DNA from: Comamonadaceae bacterium
GTDB lineage: Bacteria; Pseudomonadota; Gammaproteobacteria; Burkholderiales; Burkholderiaceae_C
Direction of reading: 5' to 3'
Length of the DNA stretch: 55,877 nt
NCBI GenBank assembly: GCA_947485165.1
Contig: CANKRG010000006.1
Coordinates: forward strand, 1 to 55,877
The first letter of the stretch is position 1. Each line of letters begins with the position of its first letter. The notes beneath the pieces were generated by a model. That model was given only the letters and a program-made list of their open reading frames with translations. It made no database searches and was not told the DNA's origin. A program made the position numbers and the translations under genes. Of the stretch, positions 28,658 to 37,353 are shown piece by piece.

Positions 28658-30043
28658 ATGGCAAAAGAAAAAACTATATACGTGTGTACCGAATGCGGCG
28701 GCACCGCACCCAAATGGCTGGGCAAGTGCCCCAGCTGCAACGCCTGGAACACGCTGGTCGAGTCCGTTGCCGAAAACGCACAGCCCACCAAAAATCGTTT
28801 CGCCTCCCTCGCTAAAACCGCTGAAGTGGCGACCTTGGGCGACATTGACGCGGTGGACATGCAGCGCACCCCCACGGGGCATGATGAACTGGACCGCGTT
28901 TTAGGTGGCGGCATGGTCGAGGGCGGTGTGGTGCTGATCGGTGGTGACCCTGGCATCGGCAAATCGACCTTGTTGCTGCAGGCGCTGGATTCATTGCAGC
29001 GCAGCGGTCAAAAAACCCTCTATGTAACGGGGGAAGAAAGCGGTGCACAAGTCGCGCTACGTTCCCGTCGTTTGGGGCTGCTGAATTCTCAAGTCAAGGT
29101 GATGGCTGAGATTGGTCTGGAAAAAATCCTCGCCACGCTGGAAAAAGAACAACCCCAGATCGCGGTGATTGATTCGATCCAGACCGTCTATTCGGATCAA
29201 CTCACCTCCGCCCCGGGTTCGGTGGCGCAGGTACGCGAGTGCGCAGCACATCTCACGCGCTATGCCAAAAGCAGCGGGACGGCTATTGTGCTGGTCGGCC
29301 ACGTCACCAAGGAGGGCGCACTGGCTGGCCCGCGCGTGTTGGAGCACATGGTGGATACGGTGCTGTATTTTGAGGGCGACACCCACAGCAGCTTTCGCTT
29401 GGTTCGTGCCATCAAAAACCGCTTTGGCGCGGTCAATGAAATCGGCGTGTTTGCCATGACCGAGCGCGGTTTGAAGGGCGTGAGCAACCCCAGCGCCATC
29501 TTTTTGAGCCAGCACAGCGAGCCGGTGCCGGGCAGTTGCGTCATGGTCACTTTAGAGGGCACACGGCCCATGCTGGTGGAAATTCAGGCGCTGGTTGACA
29601 GCGGCGGCCCGAGTCCACGGCGCTTGAGTGTGGGCTTGGACAAAGACCGTTTGGCCATGTTATTGGCTGTTTTGCATCGCCACGCGGGGGTGGCGTGTAT
29701 GGACCAGGACGTATTTGTCAACGCGGTCGGTGGTGTCCGCATCAGCGAGCCAGCGGCCGATTTGGCGGTGATGCTGGCCATCACCTCCAGTCTGCGCGGC
29801 AAGCCGCTGCCCAAAGGTTTCATCGCCTTTGGCGAAGTCGGTCTGGCCGGAGAGGTGCGCCCCGCCCCGCGAGGCCAAGAGCGTCTGAAAGAAGCCGCCA
29901 AACTCGGTTTCAGCGTCGCCATCGTGCCCAAAGCCAATGCGCCCAAGAAAGGCGCGAAAGACAACCCAGACTTTGAGGGACTGACGATTCACCCCGTGGA
30001 GCGGATTGAAGAGGCGATGGCTTTGATTCGGTCGCTGGGTTGA
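28658..30043 (+). CDS. radA: DNA repair protein RadA
   Basis: RecA-like branch-migration helicase acting in recombination. 461 residues: N-terminal zinc finger (Cys10, Cys13, Cys24, Cys27), Walker A GGDPGIGKSTLLLQ, the RadA-specific KNRFG motif, and a C-terminal Lon-like domain with GFIAFGEVGLAGEVRP. Length and motif order are normal. Confidence 0.97.
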   Translation: MAKEKTIYVCTECGGTAPKWLGKCPSCNAWNTLVESVAENAQPTKNRFASLAKTAEVATLGDIDAVDMQRTPTGHDELDRVLGGGMVEGGVVLIGGDPGIGKSTLLLQALDSLQRSGQKTLYVTGEESGAQVALRSRRLGLLNSQVKVMAEIGLEKILATLEKEQPQIAVIDSIQTVYSDQLTSAPGSVAQVRECAAHLTRYAKSSGTAIVLVGHVTKEGALAGPRVLEHMVDTVLYFEGDTHSSFRLVRAIKNRFGAVNEIGVFAMTERGLKGVSNPSAIFLSQHSEPVPGSCVMVTLEGTRPMLVEIQALVDSGGPSPRRLSVGLDKDRLAMLLAVLHRHAGVACMDQDVFVNAVGGVRISEPAADLAVMLAITSSLRGKPLPKGFIAFGEVGLAGEVRPAPRGQERLKEAAKLGFSVAIVPKANAPKKGAKDNPDFEGLTIHPVERIEEAMALIRSLG

Positions 30044-30074
30044 TATGGTGCTAAAATAGGGGTAAAGATCGCTA

Positions 30075-30117
30075 TAGCTGGCGTATTTATTGCCTAAGCT
30101 GCTATTTAATTCGCAGC
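30075..30117 (-). repeat. AT-rich interspersed element, copy 7 (after radA)
   Basis: Reverse orientation: ATAGCTGGCGTATTTATTGC, CTAA, then GCTGCTATTTAATTCGCAGC. Fills most of the 97-bp gap between radA and the next gene. Confidence 0.85.
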
Positions 30118-30140
30118 AAAATCATGCCTGAATCGTAAAA

Positions 30141-30623
30141 ATGTTCACGAAAATAATCACCTTCATCCTCGTCGCCGCCGCGTTTGCCGTGGCTTACACC
30201 TACTACACATGGCCAGGTGTGGCTATTGTGGCGACCGGCTTGGTCACTTGGGTTTTGCTGCATTTCAGCCGCATGATGCAGGTGCTCAAGCGCACGGCGG
30301 ATAGACCGATGGGCTACGTCGGCAGCGCGGTGATGCTAAATGCCAAGCTGCAACAAGGCAAAACGTTGATGCATGTCATCGCCATGACCAAGGCTTTGGG
30401 CGAGCTGTTGAGCGTGAAAGACGCGCAGCCTGAGGTATTCAGGTGGACAGACGGTACGAAATCGCATGTCACTTGCACGTTTTTAAACGGCAAATTGCAG
30501 AGTTGGGCGTTGTTTCGGCCTGAGCCTGCTCAGGCGCAAATTGGGGAACCAGGGCAAGATCAAGAGCGGGAACAAGGTCAGGAGCAAGGCCAAGAAGACG
30601 GAAAACCACCTGCAGCCGCTTAA
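30141..30623 (+). CDS. Small membrane protein of unknown function
   Basis: 160 residues. Two N-terminal hydrophobic segments (IITFILVAAAFAVAYTYYTW and VAIVATGLVTWVLLHF), then a soluble domain (QGKTLMHVIAMTKALGELL, VFRWTDGTKSHVTCTF) and a low-complexity Gln/Glu/Gly tail (repeats of QGQE, 30535-30600). I do not recognise the family; similar small proteins sit next to radA in related bacteria as far as I recall. The zinc-finger gene starts 56 bp later. Confidence 0.7.
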   Translation: MFTKIITFILVAAAFAVAYTYYTWPGVAIVATGLVTWVLLHFSRMMQVLKRTADRPMGYVGSAVMLNAKLQQGKTLMHVIAMTKALGELLSVKDAQPEVFRWTDGTKSHVTCTFLNGKLQSWALFRPEPAQAQIGEPGQDQEREQGQEQGQEDGKPPAAA

Positions 30624-30679
30624 AATCAAGGGATTCCGAGGATTTTTAGAGACTTTAGAGATATTTGCGAGAATTCACC

Positions 30680-30916
30680 ATGACCAACACAGCCCAACCC
30701 AACGTCAAAACCGCCAGCAGCACCGTCGAACTCTTGGCGTCTGACTTGAACCACCAAGGCGGCGTGTTCTGCCCCAGCCCCAAAGCGGGCATGCCGGTGT
30801 GGAACAACCACCCCAAGGTTTTCTTGGATGTGGGTCGCACCGGCAGCGCCAAATGCGCCTATTGCGGTACGATTTACGCTTTAAAGGCCGGTGAGCATTT
30901 CGCTGGTGGGCATTAA
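30680..30916 (+). CDS. Small zinc-finger protein (zf-CHCC-like)
   Basis: 78 residues. The pattern FCPSP..MPVWNNHPKVFLD followed by CAYCGTIY fits the zf-CHCC family, whose mitochondrial member is the NDUFS6-type subunit of complex I; the bacterial role is poorly known. The ligands would be one Cys, one His and the CxxC pair. Start ATG 30680 follows a GCGAGAA stretch. A REP repeat follows directly. Confidence 0.82.
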   Translation: MTNTAQPNVKTASSTVELLASDLNHQGGVFCPSPKAGMPVWNNHPKVFLDVGRTGSAKCAYCGTIYALKAGEHFAGGH

Positions 30917-30924
30917 AAAAATAA

Positions 30925-30983
30925 CCGTTCGGACTGAGCTTATCGAAGTCCCTGCAACCCTTCGACAAGCTCAGGGCGAACGG
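30925..30983. repeat. REP-like palindromic repeat, copy 3 (before the heptosyltransferase)
   Basis: CCGTTCGGACTGAGCTTATC on one arm and CTTCGACAAGCTCAGGGCGA then ACGG on the other. It lies between the zinc-finger stop and the GTG start at 30995, 11 bp away, so it could hinder initiation of that gene. Confidence 0.9.
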
Positions 30984-30994
30984 AAAGTTATAAC

Positions 30995-32017
30995 GTGACA
31001 AATTCTTTAATCATCGCCCCCCAGTGGATCGGTGATGCGGTGATGACCGAGCCGCTGATGCGTCGATTGCAGGCACGCGGCGAGCGGCTGACCGTGGGGG
31101 CGCTGCCTTGGGTGGCGCCTGTATACCGCGCCATGCCCAGTGTGGCCGAGGTAGTGGAGTTTCCCTTTGCGCACGGTGGCTTGCAGTTTGCGGCACGGCG
31201 GCGTATGGCGCTGGATTTCAGCCGCCGCGCGCAGCCGTTTGACGCGGCTTATGTGCTGCCCAATTCGCTTAAAAGTGCGCTGTTGCCCATGTTTGCGGGC
31301 ATCCCCAAGCGCGTGGGTTACATGGGCGAAGCGCGCATTGGTTTTCTGACGCATCGACTGAAAAACCCAACCAACAAGCCGCCCATGGTGGCGTTTTACG
31401 CCGCGCTGAGTGGTGAAGAAAACCCCAAAACGGGCTACCAAACCGACAGGCCCCAGCTGACCTTGAACGATGCCGATGTGCAGACCACGCTAGCCGAGCT
31501 GGGTTTGCAGCGCGGCAACTACGTGGTTTTTTCACCTGGGGCTGAGTTTGGCTCAGCCAAGCGCTGGCCGGTGCCCCATTTTGTGGATGTGGCCTTGAAA
31601 TTGGACGTGCCCGTCGTGCTGCTGGGGTCTGGCAAAGAATTTGAGCTGTGCCAAGCGATTGTCAGCACTGTGAATGCCAAGCAACCCAATAAATGCCTTA
31701 ATTTAGCAGGAAAAACGACGCTAGCCGGCGCATTTTCTGCTATAGCTGCTGCAAAATGTGTAGTGAGTAATGATTCGGGTTTGATGCATGTGGCGGCTGC
31801 GCTGGGCGTGCCGCAAGTGGCTATTTTTGGCTCATCCAGCCCCCTGCACACGCCGCCTTTGAGCAGGGCTGCCACTGTACTGTGGTTAAAAAATGACCCT
31901 AATTACCAACCTGAACTCGATTGCGCGCCGTGTTTTGCGCGAGAATGTCAGTTTGGCCACACGCGCTGCTTGCAAGACATCAGCGCTGACCTTGTTTTGG
32001 AGCATATTCCCGCATGA
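30995..32017 (+). CDS. waaF: ADP-heptose:LPS heptosyltransferase II
   Basis: GT9-family enzyme that adds the second heptose to the LPS inner core at the cytoplasmic face. 340 residues: N-terminal SLIIAPQWIGDAVMTEPLMRRL, VGYMGEARIGFLTHRL, FSPGAEFGSAKRWP and the donor-site block VSNDSGLMHVAAALGVPQVAIFG. GTG start 30995. The stretch before this block is encoded by an AT-rich element, yet aligns with E. coli WaaF (NLAGETQLDQAVILIAACK) without a gap. Overlaps the next gene by four bases (ATGA). Confidence 0.93.
   Translation: MTNSLIIAPQWIGDAVMTEPLMRRLQARGERLTVGALPWVAPVYRAMPSVAEVVEFPFAHGGLQFAARRRMALDFSRRAQPFDAAYVLPNSLKSALLPMFAGIPKRVGYMGEARIGFLTHRLKNPTNKPPMVAFYAALSGEENPKTGYQTDRPQLTLNDADVQTTLAELGLQRGNYVVFSPGAEFGSAKRWPVPHFVDVALKLDVPVVLLGSGKEFELCQAIVSTVNAKQPNKCLNLAGKTTLAGAFSAIAAAKCVVSNDSGLMHVAAALGVPQVAIFGSSSPLHTPPLSRAATVLWLKNDPNYQPELDCAPCFARECQFGHTRCLQDISADLVLEHIPA
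31721..31762 (-). repeat. AT-rich interspersed element, copy 8 (inside waaF)
   Basis: Reverse orientation: CTAGCCGGCGCATTTTCTGC then GCTGCAAAATGTGTAG. The match is weaker than in proA but the frame is the same (Ala-Gly ... Ala-Ala-Lys). Confidence 0.6.
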
Positions 32018-32964
32018 GTTCACAAAATCCAGTTTGGACCACCGTCAGCACCGCACCCGACATGCTGGGCGAATCGCCATTTTGGCATCCGACAGAGAAG
32101 ATGCTGTATTGGATCGATATTCCCGGCAAAAAAATCCACCGCGCCAGCTTGGACGGTATGGTGACAGAGGGCTGGGACATGTCGCAAGAGCCCGGTTGCA
32201 TTGCCCCTGCCAGGCGCGGAGGTTTGGTCATTGCGCTGCGCGACGGCATCTACCGCGCGGCGCATTGGCAGGCTGAGTTGGTGAAAATCGCCTCGGTCGA
32301 CTACGACACCGCCACACAGCGTTTCAACGACGGCAAATGCGACGCTGCCGGCCGTTTCTGGGCGGGCAGCATGTTTGAGCCGCGCACCCAGCGCCTGGCC
32401 GCCTTGTATTGCCTGGATGCGCGTGGGACAGTTGAACAAAAAAGCGCCCCAAAATTCGACATCGTCCAAAAAGACGCGATTTTGGCCAACGGCTTGGCTT
32501 GGTCGCCGGATAACACAACCATCTATTGGGCCGACACGGTAGACCAGATCATCCACGCGTGGGATTGGAACGAAGCGACCGGCGGTATGTCCAACAAACG
32601 TGTTTTCCAGAAATTTGACGCCAAACCTGCTGGTTGGACGCCAGAAAACACCCTGGGGGTCAACTACCAAGGCCGGCCAGACGGCTGTGCGGTCGACACC
32701 CAAGGCAACTATTACATCGCCATGTACGACGGCCAGCGGATTCTGAAATTTGCACCCTCCGGCCAGTTGTTGGCCACTATTCCCACCCCCACGCGCTGCA
32801 CCACCATGCCGTGTTTTGGCGGTGAGGACATGAAAACCCTGTTCATCACCACCTCCAGTTTTATGCGCTCGGCAGAGGAAATGAAAGCGCAACCCTTGGC
32901 TGGCCATGTGTTTGCCATGCCCGTCGATGTGCCGGGCTTGCCTGTCAACTTCTACCAAGATTAA
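32014..32964 (+). CDS. SMP-30/gluconolactonase family hydrolase
   Basis: 316-residue six-bladed propeller of the SMP-30 family, lactonases that need a divalent metal. Metal-site Glu in MLGESPFWHPTEKMLYWIDI, the RFNDGKCDAAGRFWAG motif and the PDNTTIYWADTVDQIIHAWDW blade are present. It probably opens a sugar lactone; the substrate is unknown. Overlaps waaF by ATGA and glcE by one base, so these genes likely share a transcript. Confidence 0.9.
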   Translation: MSSQNPVWTTVSTAPDMLGESPFWHPTEKMLYWIDIPGKKIHRASLDGMVTEGWDMSQEPGCIAPARRGGLVIALRDGIYRAAHWQAELVKIASVDYDTATQRFNDGKCDAAGRFWAGSMFEPRTQRLAALYCLDARGTVEQKSAPKFDIVQKDAILANGLAWSPDNTTIYWADTVDQIIHAWDWNEATGGMSNKRVFQKFDAKPAGWTPENTLGVNYQGRPDGCAVDTQGNYYIAMYDGQRILKFAPSGQLLATIPTPTRCTTMPCFGGEDMKTLFITTSSFMRSAEEMKAQPLAGHVFAMPVDVPGLPVNFYQD

Positions 32965-34106
32965 TGATGTCAAACGCTTCACAAAATTTACAAGGTGTCG
33001 TCGAACGCATCAAAGCTGCTGCAAGTGCGGGAACACCGCTCAGAATCCGTGGCGGCGGCAGCAAAGACTTTTATGGCCAGTCGCTGCAGGGTGACATTTT
33101 AGACACCACAGGCTTGAACGGCATCACCAGCTACGAGCCCAGCGAGTTGGTCGTCACTGTGCAAGCGGGCACGCCACTGGCTGAATTAGAAGCCGTGTTG
33201 GCTGAAAAGAACCAATGTTTGCCCTTTGAACCGCCCCACTTCAGCGCCGGCACAACCGTAGGCGGCATGGTCGCCGCTGGTTTGAGCGGCCCCAGCCGCG
33301 CCAGCAGCGGCAGTGTGAAAGACTTCGTGCTTGGCGTCAACATGGTCAACGGCAAAGGTGAAGAGCTGCACTTTGGCGGGACGGTGATGAAAAACGTCGC
33401 CGGTTACGATGTGAGCCGCTTGATGGCGGGCTCTATGGGCACACTGGGGCTGATCACCGAAATCTCCCTCAAAGTGCTGCCCATCGCACCGGCTGAGGCG
33501 ACCTTGAAGTTTGCGTGCACACAAGCTGACGCGCTGAATATGCTCAACACCTGGGGCGCGCAGCCGCTGCCGCTGAATGCCAGTTGCTGGATTCAAGAAG
33601 CCGGCCAAGGTGTTTTGTACGTGCGCTTGCGCGGCGCGGTCGCCGCCGTCGAAGCGGCCATCCATAAAATGGGTGGTCAGTTGCAAAACGCCGCATCGGG
33701 CAATGCCACGGTGGCGGCCGATTGGCAAGCTTTACGGCATCAAAACATGGATTTCTTCAAGCTGCAGGGCGACGAATGCCTGTGGCGGCTGAGCGTGCCA
33801 GATACGACGCCAGATTTGCAACTCGGCGATAGCTTGGTCGAATGGCATGGCGCGCAGCGTTGGGTCAAGTTGCCCTACAGTGAAGCTGTGCATATTCGTG
33901 GCAAAGCAAATGCGGCAGCTGGAAATGCTATTTTATTCATAGCGCATCAGGCAATAAATACGCAGGATAACATCGAAAATAGAGCCGAAAACAAAGTCGT
34001 TTTCAACCCTTTAAAAGCACCTTTAGACCGCATTCACCGAGATTTGAAGCGTCAATTCGACCCAGCCGGTATTTTCAACCGTGGCCGGATGTTTGCCGAC
34101 ATGTAA
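32964..34106 (+). CDS. glcE: Glycolate oxidase subunit GlcE (FAD-binding)
   Basis: FAD-binding subunit of the GlcDEF glycolate oxidase, feeding electrons from glycolate to the respiratory chain. 380 residues: PCMH-type FAD domain with LRIRGGGSKDFYG and VTVQAGTPLAELEAVL, then FSAGTTVGGMVAAGLSGPSR and GTVMKNVAGYDVSRLMAGSMGTLG. The C-terminal end FDPAGIFNRGRM is typical. Residues about 320-345 come from an AT-rich element and look like an addition just before the C-terminal block. GlcD is absent from this locus. Confidence 0.93.
   Translation: MMSNASQNLQGVVERIKAAASAGTPLRIRGGGSKDFYGQSLQGDILDTTGLNGITSYEPSELVVTVQAGTPLAELEAVLAEKNQCLPFEPPHFSAGTTVGGMVAAGLSGPSRASSGSVKDFVLGVNMVNGKGEELHFGGTVMKNVAGYDVSRLMAGSMGTLGLITEISLKVLPIAPAEATLKFACTQADALNMLNTWGAQPLPLNASCWIQEAGQGVLYVRLRGAVAAVEAAIHKMGGQLQNAASGNATVAADWQALRHQNMDFFKLQGDECLWRLSVPDTTPDLQLGDSLVEWHGAQRWVKLPYSEAVHIRGKANAAAGNAILFIAHQAINTQDNIENRAENKVVFNPLKAPLDRIHRDLKRQFDPAGIFNRGRMFADM
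33926..33981 (+). repeat. AT-rich interspersed element, copy 9 (inside glcE)
   Basis: GCTATTTTATTCATAGC followed by GGCAATAAATACGCAGGATA, read as Ala-Ile-Asn-Thr. GC content drops sharply relative to the flanks. Confidence 0.88.
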
Positions 34107-34120
34107 TTGTTGTAAAACCT

Positions 34121-35356
34121 ATGCAAACCAACCTCGCCCCAGAATTCAAAAACACGCCAGACGGCAATGCCGCCGAAGCCATTTTGCGCAAATGCGTGCA
34201 TTGCGGCTTTTGCACGGCGACCTGCCCTACTTATCAGCTCTTGGGCAACGAGCTAGACGGTCCGCGCGGCCGTATTTACTTGATGAAGCAAGTGCTGGAA
34301 GGCATGACGCCCACCCGCGAAACCCAGTTGCACTTGGATCGCTGCCTGACCTGCCGCAACTGCGAAACCACCTGCCCCAGCGGTGTCGATTACGGCCATT
34401 TGGTCGATATTGGTCGCAAAATCGTCGACGCCAAGGTCGAGCGCCCCGCGTCAGAAAAAGCCGTGCGTTGGGCGCTGAAAGAGGGCTTGCCGTCGCCTTT
34501 GTTTGCACCGGCGATGGGTTTGGGTCAGCTCTTGCGCCCCTTTTTGCCCGCTGCTTTGCAAAACAAAGTGCCCGCCAAACAAGCGTTTGGCGAGATCCCG
34601 ACCCGCGCCCACGCCCGCAAAGTGCTGATGCTAGAAGGCTGCGTGCAACCGTCCATGTCGCCCAATATCAACGCCGCCACCCGCCGCGTGCTGGATGCTG
34701 CCGGCATCCAAACCCTGACAGCGCCCAAAGCCGGTTGCTGCGGCGCGGTCAAGTTTCATTTGAACGACCAAGATGGCGGCAAAGCCCATATGCGCATCAA
34801 TATCGACGCTTGGTGGCCATGGGTCGAATCTGGCCAAATTGAAGCGATTGTCATGAATGCCTCCGGCTGCGGCGTCACCGTCAAAGAATACGGCCACATT
34901 CTGCAAGACGACCCGCAATATGCCGAAAAAGCCAAGAAAATCAGTGGCTTAACGAAAGATGTGAGCGAGTTGTTGCCGGATTTGGTCGAGAAATTGCAGG
35001 GCAAAGTTAACGTTAAAGCTGCGCAACAAGTCGCTTTCCACCCACCTTGCACGCTGCAGCACGGCCAGCAGCTGCGTGGTGGCGTCGAGCAGCACCTGCA
35101 AGCTTTGGGTTTCAAAATCAATGTGGCGAGCTGCGAAGCGCACCTGTGCTGCGGCTCTGCGGGTACCTATTCCGTGCTGCAACCCGAAATCGCCTACCAA
35201 CTGCGTGACCGCAAATTGGACAATTTAAACGAGATGAACCCCGAAGTCATCGTTTCTGCCAACATCGGTTGCATCACCCATTTGCAAAGCGGCACGCAGA
35301 CACCGGTGAAGCATTGGGTGGAGTTGCTGGACGCTGCCTTGCATTCACATCGCTGA
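34121..35356 (+). CDS. glcF: Glycolate oxidase iron-sulfur subunit GlcF
   Basis: 411 residues with two 4Fe-4S motifs near the N-terminus (CVHCGFCTATCPTY and CLTCRNCETTCPSG) and two cysteine-rich CCG-type domains (KAGCCGAVKFH and HLCCGSAGTYSVL). Transfers electrons from the flavin subunits to quinone. It follows glcE after 14 bp and clearly belongs to the same operon. Confidence 0.95.
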   Translation: MQTNLAPEFKNTPDGNAAEAILRKCVHCGFCTATCPTYQLLGNELDGPRGRIYLMKQVLEGMTPTRETQLHLDRCLTCRNCETTCPSGVDYGHLVDIGRKIVDAKVERPASEKAVRWALKEGLPSPLFAPAMGLGQLLRPFLPAALQNKVPAKQAFGEIPTRAHARKVLMLEGCVQPSMSPNINAATRRVLDAAGIQTLTAPKAGCCGAVKFHLNDQDGGKAHMRINIDAWWPWVESGQIEAIVMNASGCGVTVKEYGHILQDDPQYAEKAKKISGLTKDVSELLPDLVEKLQGKVNVKAAQQVAFHPPCTLQHGQQLRGGVEQHLQALGFKINVASCEAHLCCGSAGTYSVLQPEIAYQLRDRKLDNLNEMNPEVIVSANIGCITHLQSGTQTPVKHWVELLDAALHSHR

Positions 35357-35429
35357 TGCGTGTGCCTAATCCATAGGCCAGTATGACTGCTTTCATGAAA
35401 TGGATTGTAACTTGGTCAATAATGGCGTT

Positions 35430-36341
35430 ATGGCGAGACACAACCAAACCATTCATTCAGATTCCGGAGTAGCCACTTTGCTGGCTACCGTGCCATGGCA
35501 GCATGAAAAACCAGTGCCTTTGCTGAAAAACGTGATGCGCCTGACCGCACCCAATCCGGGCATGATGACCGGGCCGGGGACGAACAGCTACCTCATTGGC
35601 ACAGCCGACACGGGCTATATCGTGGTTGATCCGGGGCCGAACGATGCTGCGCATATTCAGCGCTTGTTTGAGGCGACGCAGGGCGATATTCAGATGATTG
35701 TGTGTACGCACTCACATGCAGACCACTCACCGGGCGCCAAGCCTTTACAGGCGCTGTGCCCTTCACATCCGCAGATCTACGGCCTACCCAGCGGCGTGCA
35801 TGCCAGTAGTAATTCATACTTTGCGCCCGATAAAATTCTGCAAAACAAAGAGCAACTCAGGCTTATATCACGCCGGCTAGAGGCTGATTTAACTACCACC
35901 ATAGAGGTTATTTTTACACCTGGCCATGCGGAAAACCATGTTTGCCTGGCCTTGGTGGAAGACGGCTTGCTGCTCAGTGGCGACCACATTTTGAACGGCA
36001 GCACCACCGTCATCAACCCGCCCGATGGGCACATGGGTGATTACTTGGATTCGCTGGATGTGCTTACAGCGGCTTGTGCTGAACACCAGATCCAGCACAT
36101 TTTGCCCGCGCATGGCTACGTTTTAGACCATGCGGTGCGGGTTATCGCCCATCTCAAAGCGCACCGTTTGGGTCGCGAAGAAAAAATTTCCGGCGTCATG
36201 CAAACCCATCCCACCGGCACCTTGGACGACTGGGTGGCCAAAGCGTACGATGATGTTTCCCCTCATTTGTGGCCAGTTGCGAAACGCTCGCTGTTGGCGC
36301 ATGTGGAACATATTCGATCATTGAACCCAGCATCGCTTTGA
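35430..36341 (+). CDS. MBL-fold metallo-hydrolase
   Basis: 303 residues from ATG 35430 (frame open from 35400). The metallo-beta-lactamase motif THSHADHSPG binds two zinc ions; FTPGHAENHVCLAL and LLSGDHILNGSTTVINPPDG supply further ligands, and the C-terminal winged helix follows. Similar to LACTB2-like hydrolases; the substrate is unknown. The middle part (35855-35890) carries an AT-rich element in a frame different from all other coding copies. cysK follows 23 bp later. Confidence 0.88.
   Translation: MARHNQTIHSDSGVATLLATVPWQHEKPVPLLKNVMRLTAPNPGMMTGPGTNSYLIGTADTGYIVVDPGPNDAAHIQRLFEATQGDIQMIVCTHSHADHSPGAKPLQALCPSHPQIYGLPSGVHASSNSYFAPDKILQNKEQLRLISRRLEADLTTTIEVIFTPGHAENHVCLALVEDGLLLSGDHILNGSTTVINPPDGHMGDYLDSLDVLTAACAEHQIQHILPAHGYVLDHAVRVIAHLKAHRLGREEKISGVMQTHPTGTLDDWVAKAYDDVSPHLWPVAKRSLLAHVEHIRSLNPASL
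35855..35890 (+). repeat. AT-rich interspersed element, copy 10 (inside MBL hydrolase, partial)
   Basis: CTCAGGCTTATATCACGCCG then GCTAGAGGCTGATTT; only the 3' two-thirds of the element is recognisable. The reading frame is shifted by one relative to alr, leuS, glcE and priA. Confidence 0.55.
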
Positions 36342-36364
36342 AAATATAAACCTGAGGAAAATAC

Positions 36365-37282
36365 ATGAAAGCTGACAACATTCTGCAAACCATCGGCAAC
36401 ACACCACATGTGCGCATCAACCGCTTGTTTGGCGCAGGCCATAACGTGTGGATCAAGTCTGAGCGCAGCAACCCGGGTGGTTCTATCAAAGATCGCATCG
36501 CCCTTTCGATGGTTGAAGCCGCTGAAAAGAGTGGCGAATTGAAGGCGGGATCAACCATCATTGAGCCAACGTCGGGCAACACGGGCGTGGGCTTGGCCAT
36601 GGTCGCTGCCGTCAAAGGCTACAAGTTGATTTTGGTGATGCCAGACAGCATGTCCATTGAACGTCGCCGTTTGATGCTGGCTTATGGCGCGAGTTTTGAC
36701 CTGACGCCACGCGAAAAAGGTATGAAAGGTGCGATTGCGCGTGCACAAGAATTGGCTGCAGCGAAGCCGAATGCATGGATTCCGCAGCAGTTTGAAAACC
36801 AGGCGAATATCGATGTGCATGTGCAGACCACCGCGCAAGAAATTTTGGCCGATTTCCCGAACGGCATCGACGCCCTGATCACCGGTGTCGGCACCGGTGG
36901 GCATTTGACAGGTTGTGCGCAAGTGCTCAAAGCCGCTTGGCCAAAGCTTAAAGTTTTTGCGGTAGAACCTGCGGCTTCCCCCGTGATTTCAGGGGGTTCA
37001 CCTGCTCCGCACCCGATCCAGGGCATAGGCGCAGGTTTCATTCCTAAAAACTTGCATACTGACTTGCTGGACGGTGTGATTCAGGTCGAAGCCGAGCCCG
37101 CCCGCGAGATGGCTCGTCGCTGTGCTGCTGAAGAAGGCATCTTGGTTGGCATTTCATCCGGTGCAACCTTGGCCGCTATTGCGCAAAAGCTGCCTGATTT
37201 GCCCGCTGGCGCGACGGTGCTGGGCTTCAACTACGACACGGGCGAGCGTTATTTGTCGATTGAAGGCTTCTTGCCGACATAA
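36365..37282 (+). CDS. cysK: Cysteine synthase A (O-acetylserine sulfhydrylase)
   Basis: PLP enzyme joining sulfide to O-acetylserine. 305 residues with the PLP lysine in [11 protein letters not shown], the substrate loop [16 protein letters not shown], and [15 protein letters not shown]. The C-terminal SSGATLAAI binds the phosphate. The sequence is nearer to CysK than CysM. GAGGA at 36354-36358 is a good ribosome site for ATG 36365. Confidence 0.93.
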   Translation: MKADNILQTIGNTPHVRINRLFGAGHNVWIKSERSNPGGSIKDRIALSMVEAAEKSGELKAGSTIIEPTSGNTGVGLAMVAAVKGYKLILVMPDSMSIERRRLMLAYGASFDLTPREKGMKGAIARAQELAAAKPNAWIPQQFENQANIDVHVQTTAQEILADFPNGIDALITGVGTGGHLTGCAQVLKAAWPKLKVFAVEPAASPVISGGSPAPHPIQGIGAGFIPKNLHTDLLDGVIQVEAEPAREMARRCAAEEGILVGISSGATLAAIAQKLPDLPAGATVLGFNYDTGERYLSIEGFLPT

Positions 37283-37353
37283 TTAACGTTGTTGTTATTT
37301 TTTTACTTTAATTCAGGTCTTGCTTGATAACCACAAGCCAAAGACTTAGCCAC

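Noticed and set aside
27818-28882. Long form of the class II aldolase starting near 28882
   Set aside because: The extra 103 residues oppose the zinc finger and Walker region of radA and do not resemble aldolase; ATG 28573 gives the normal length.
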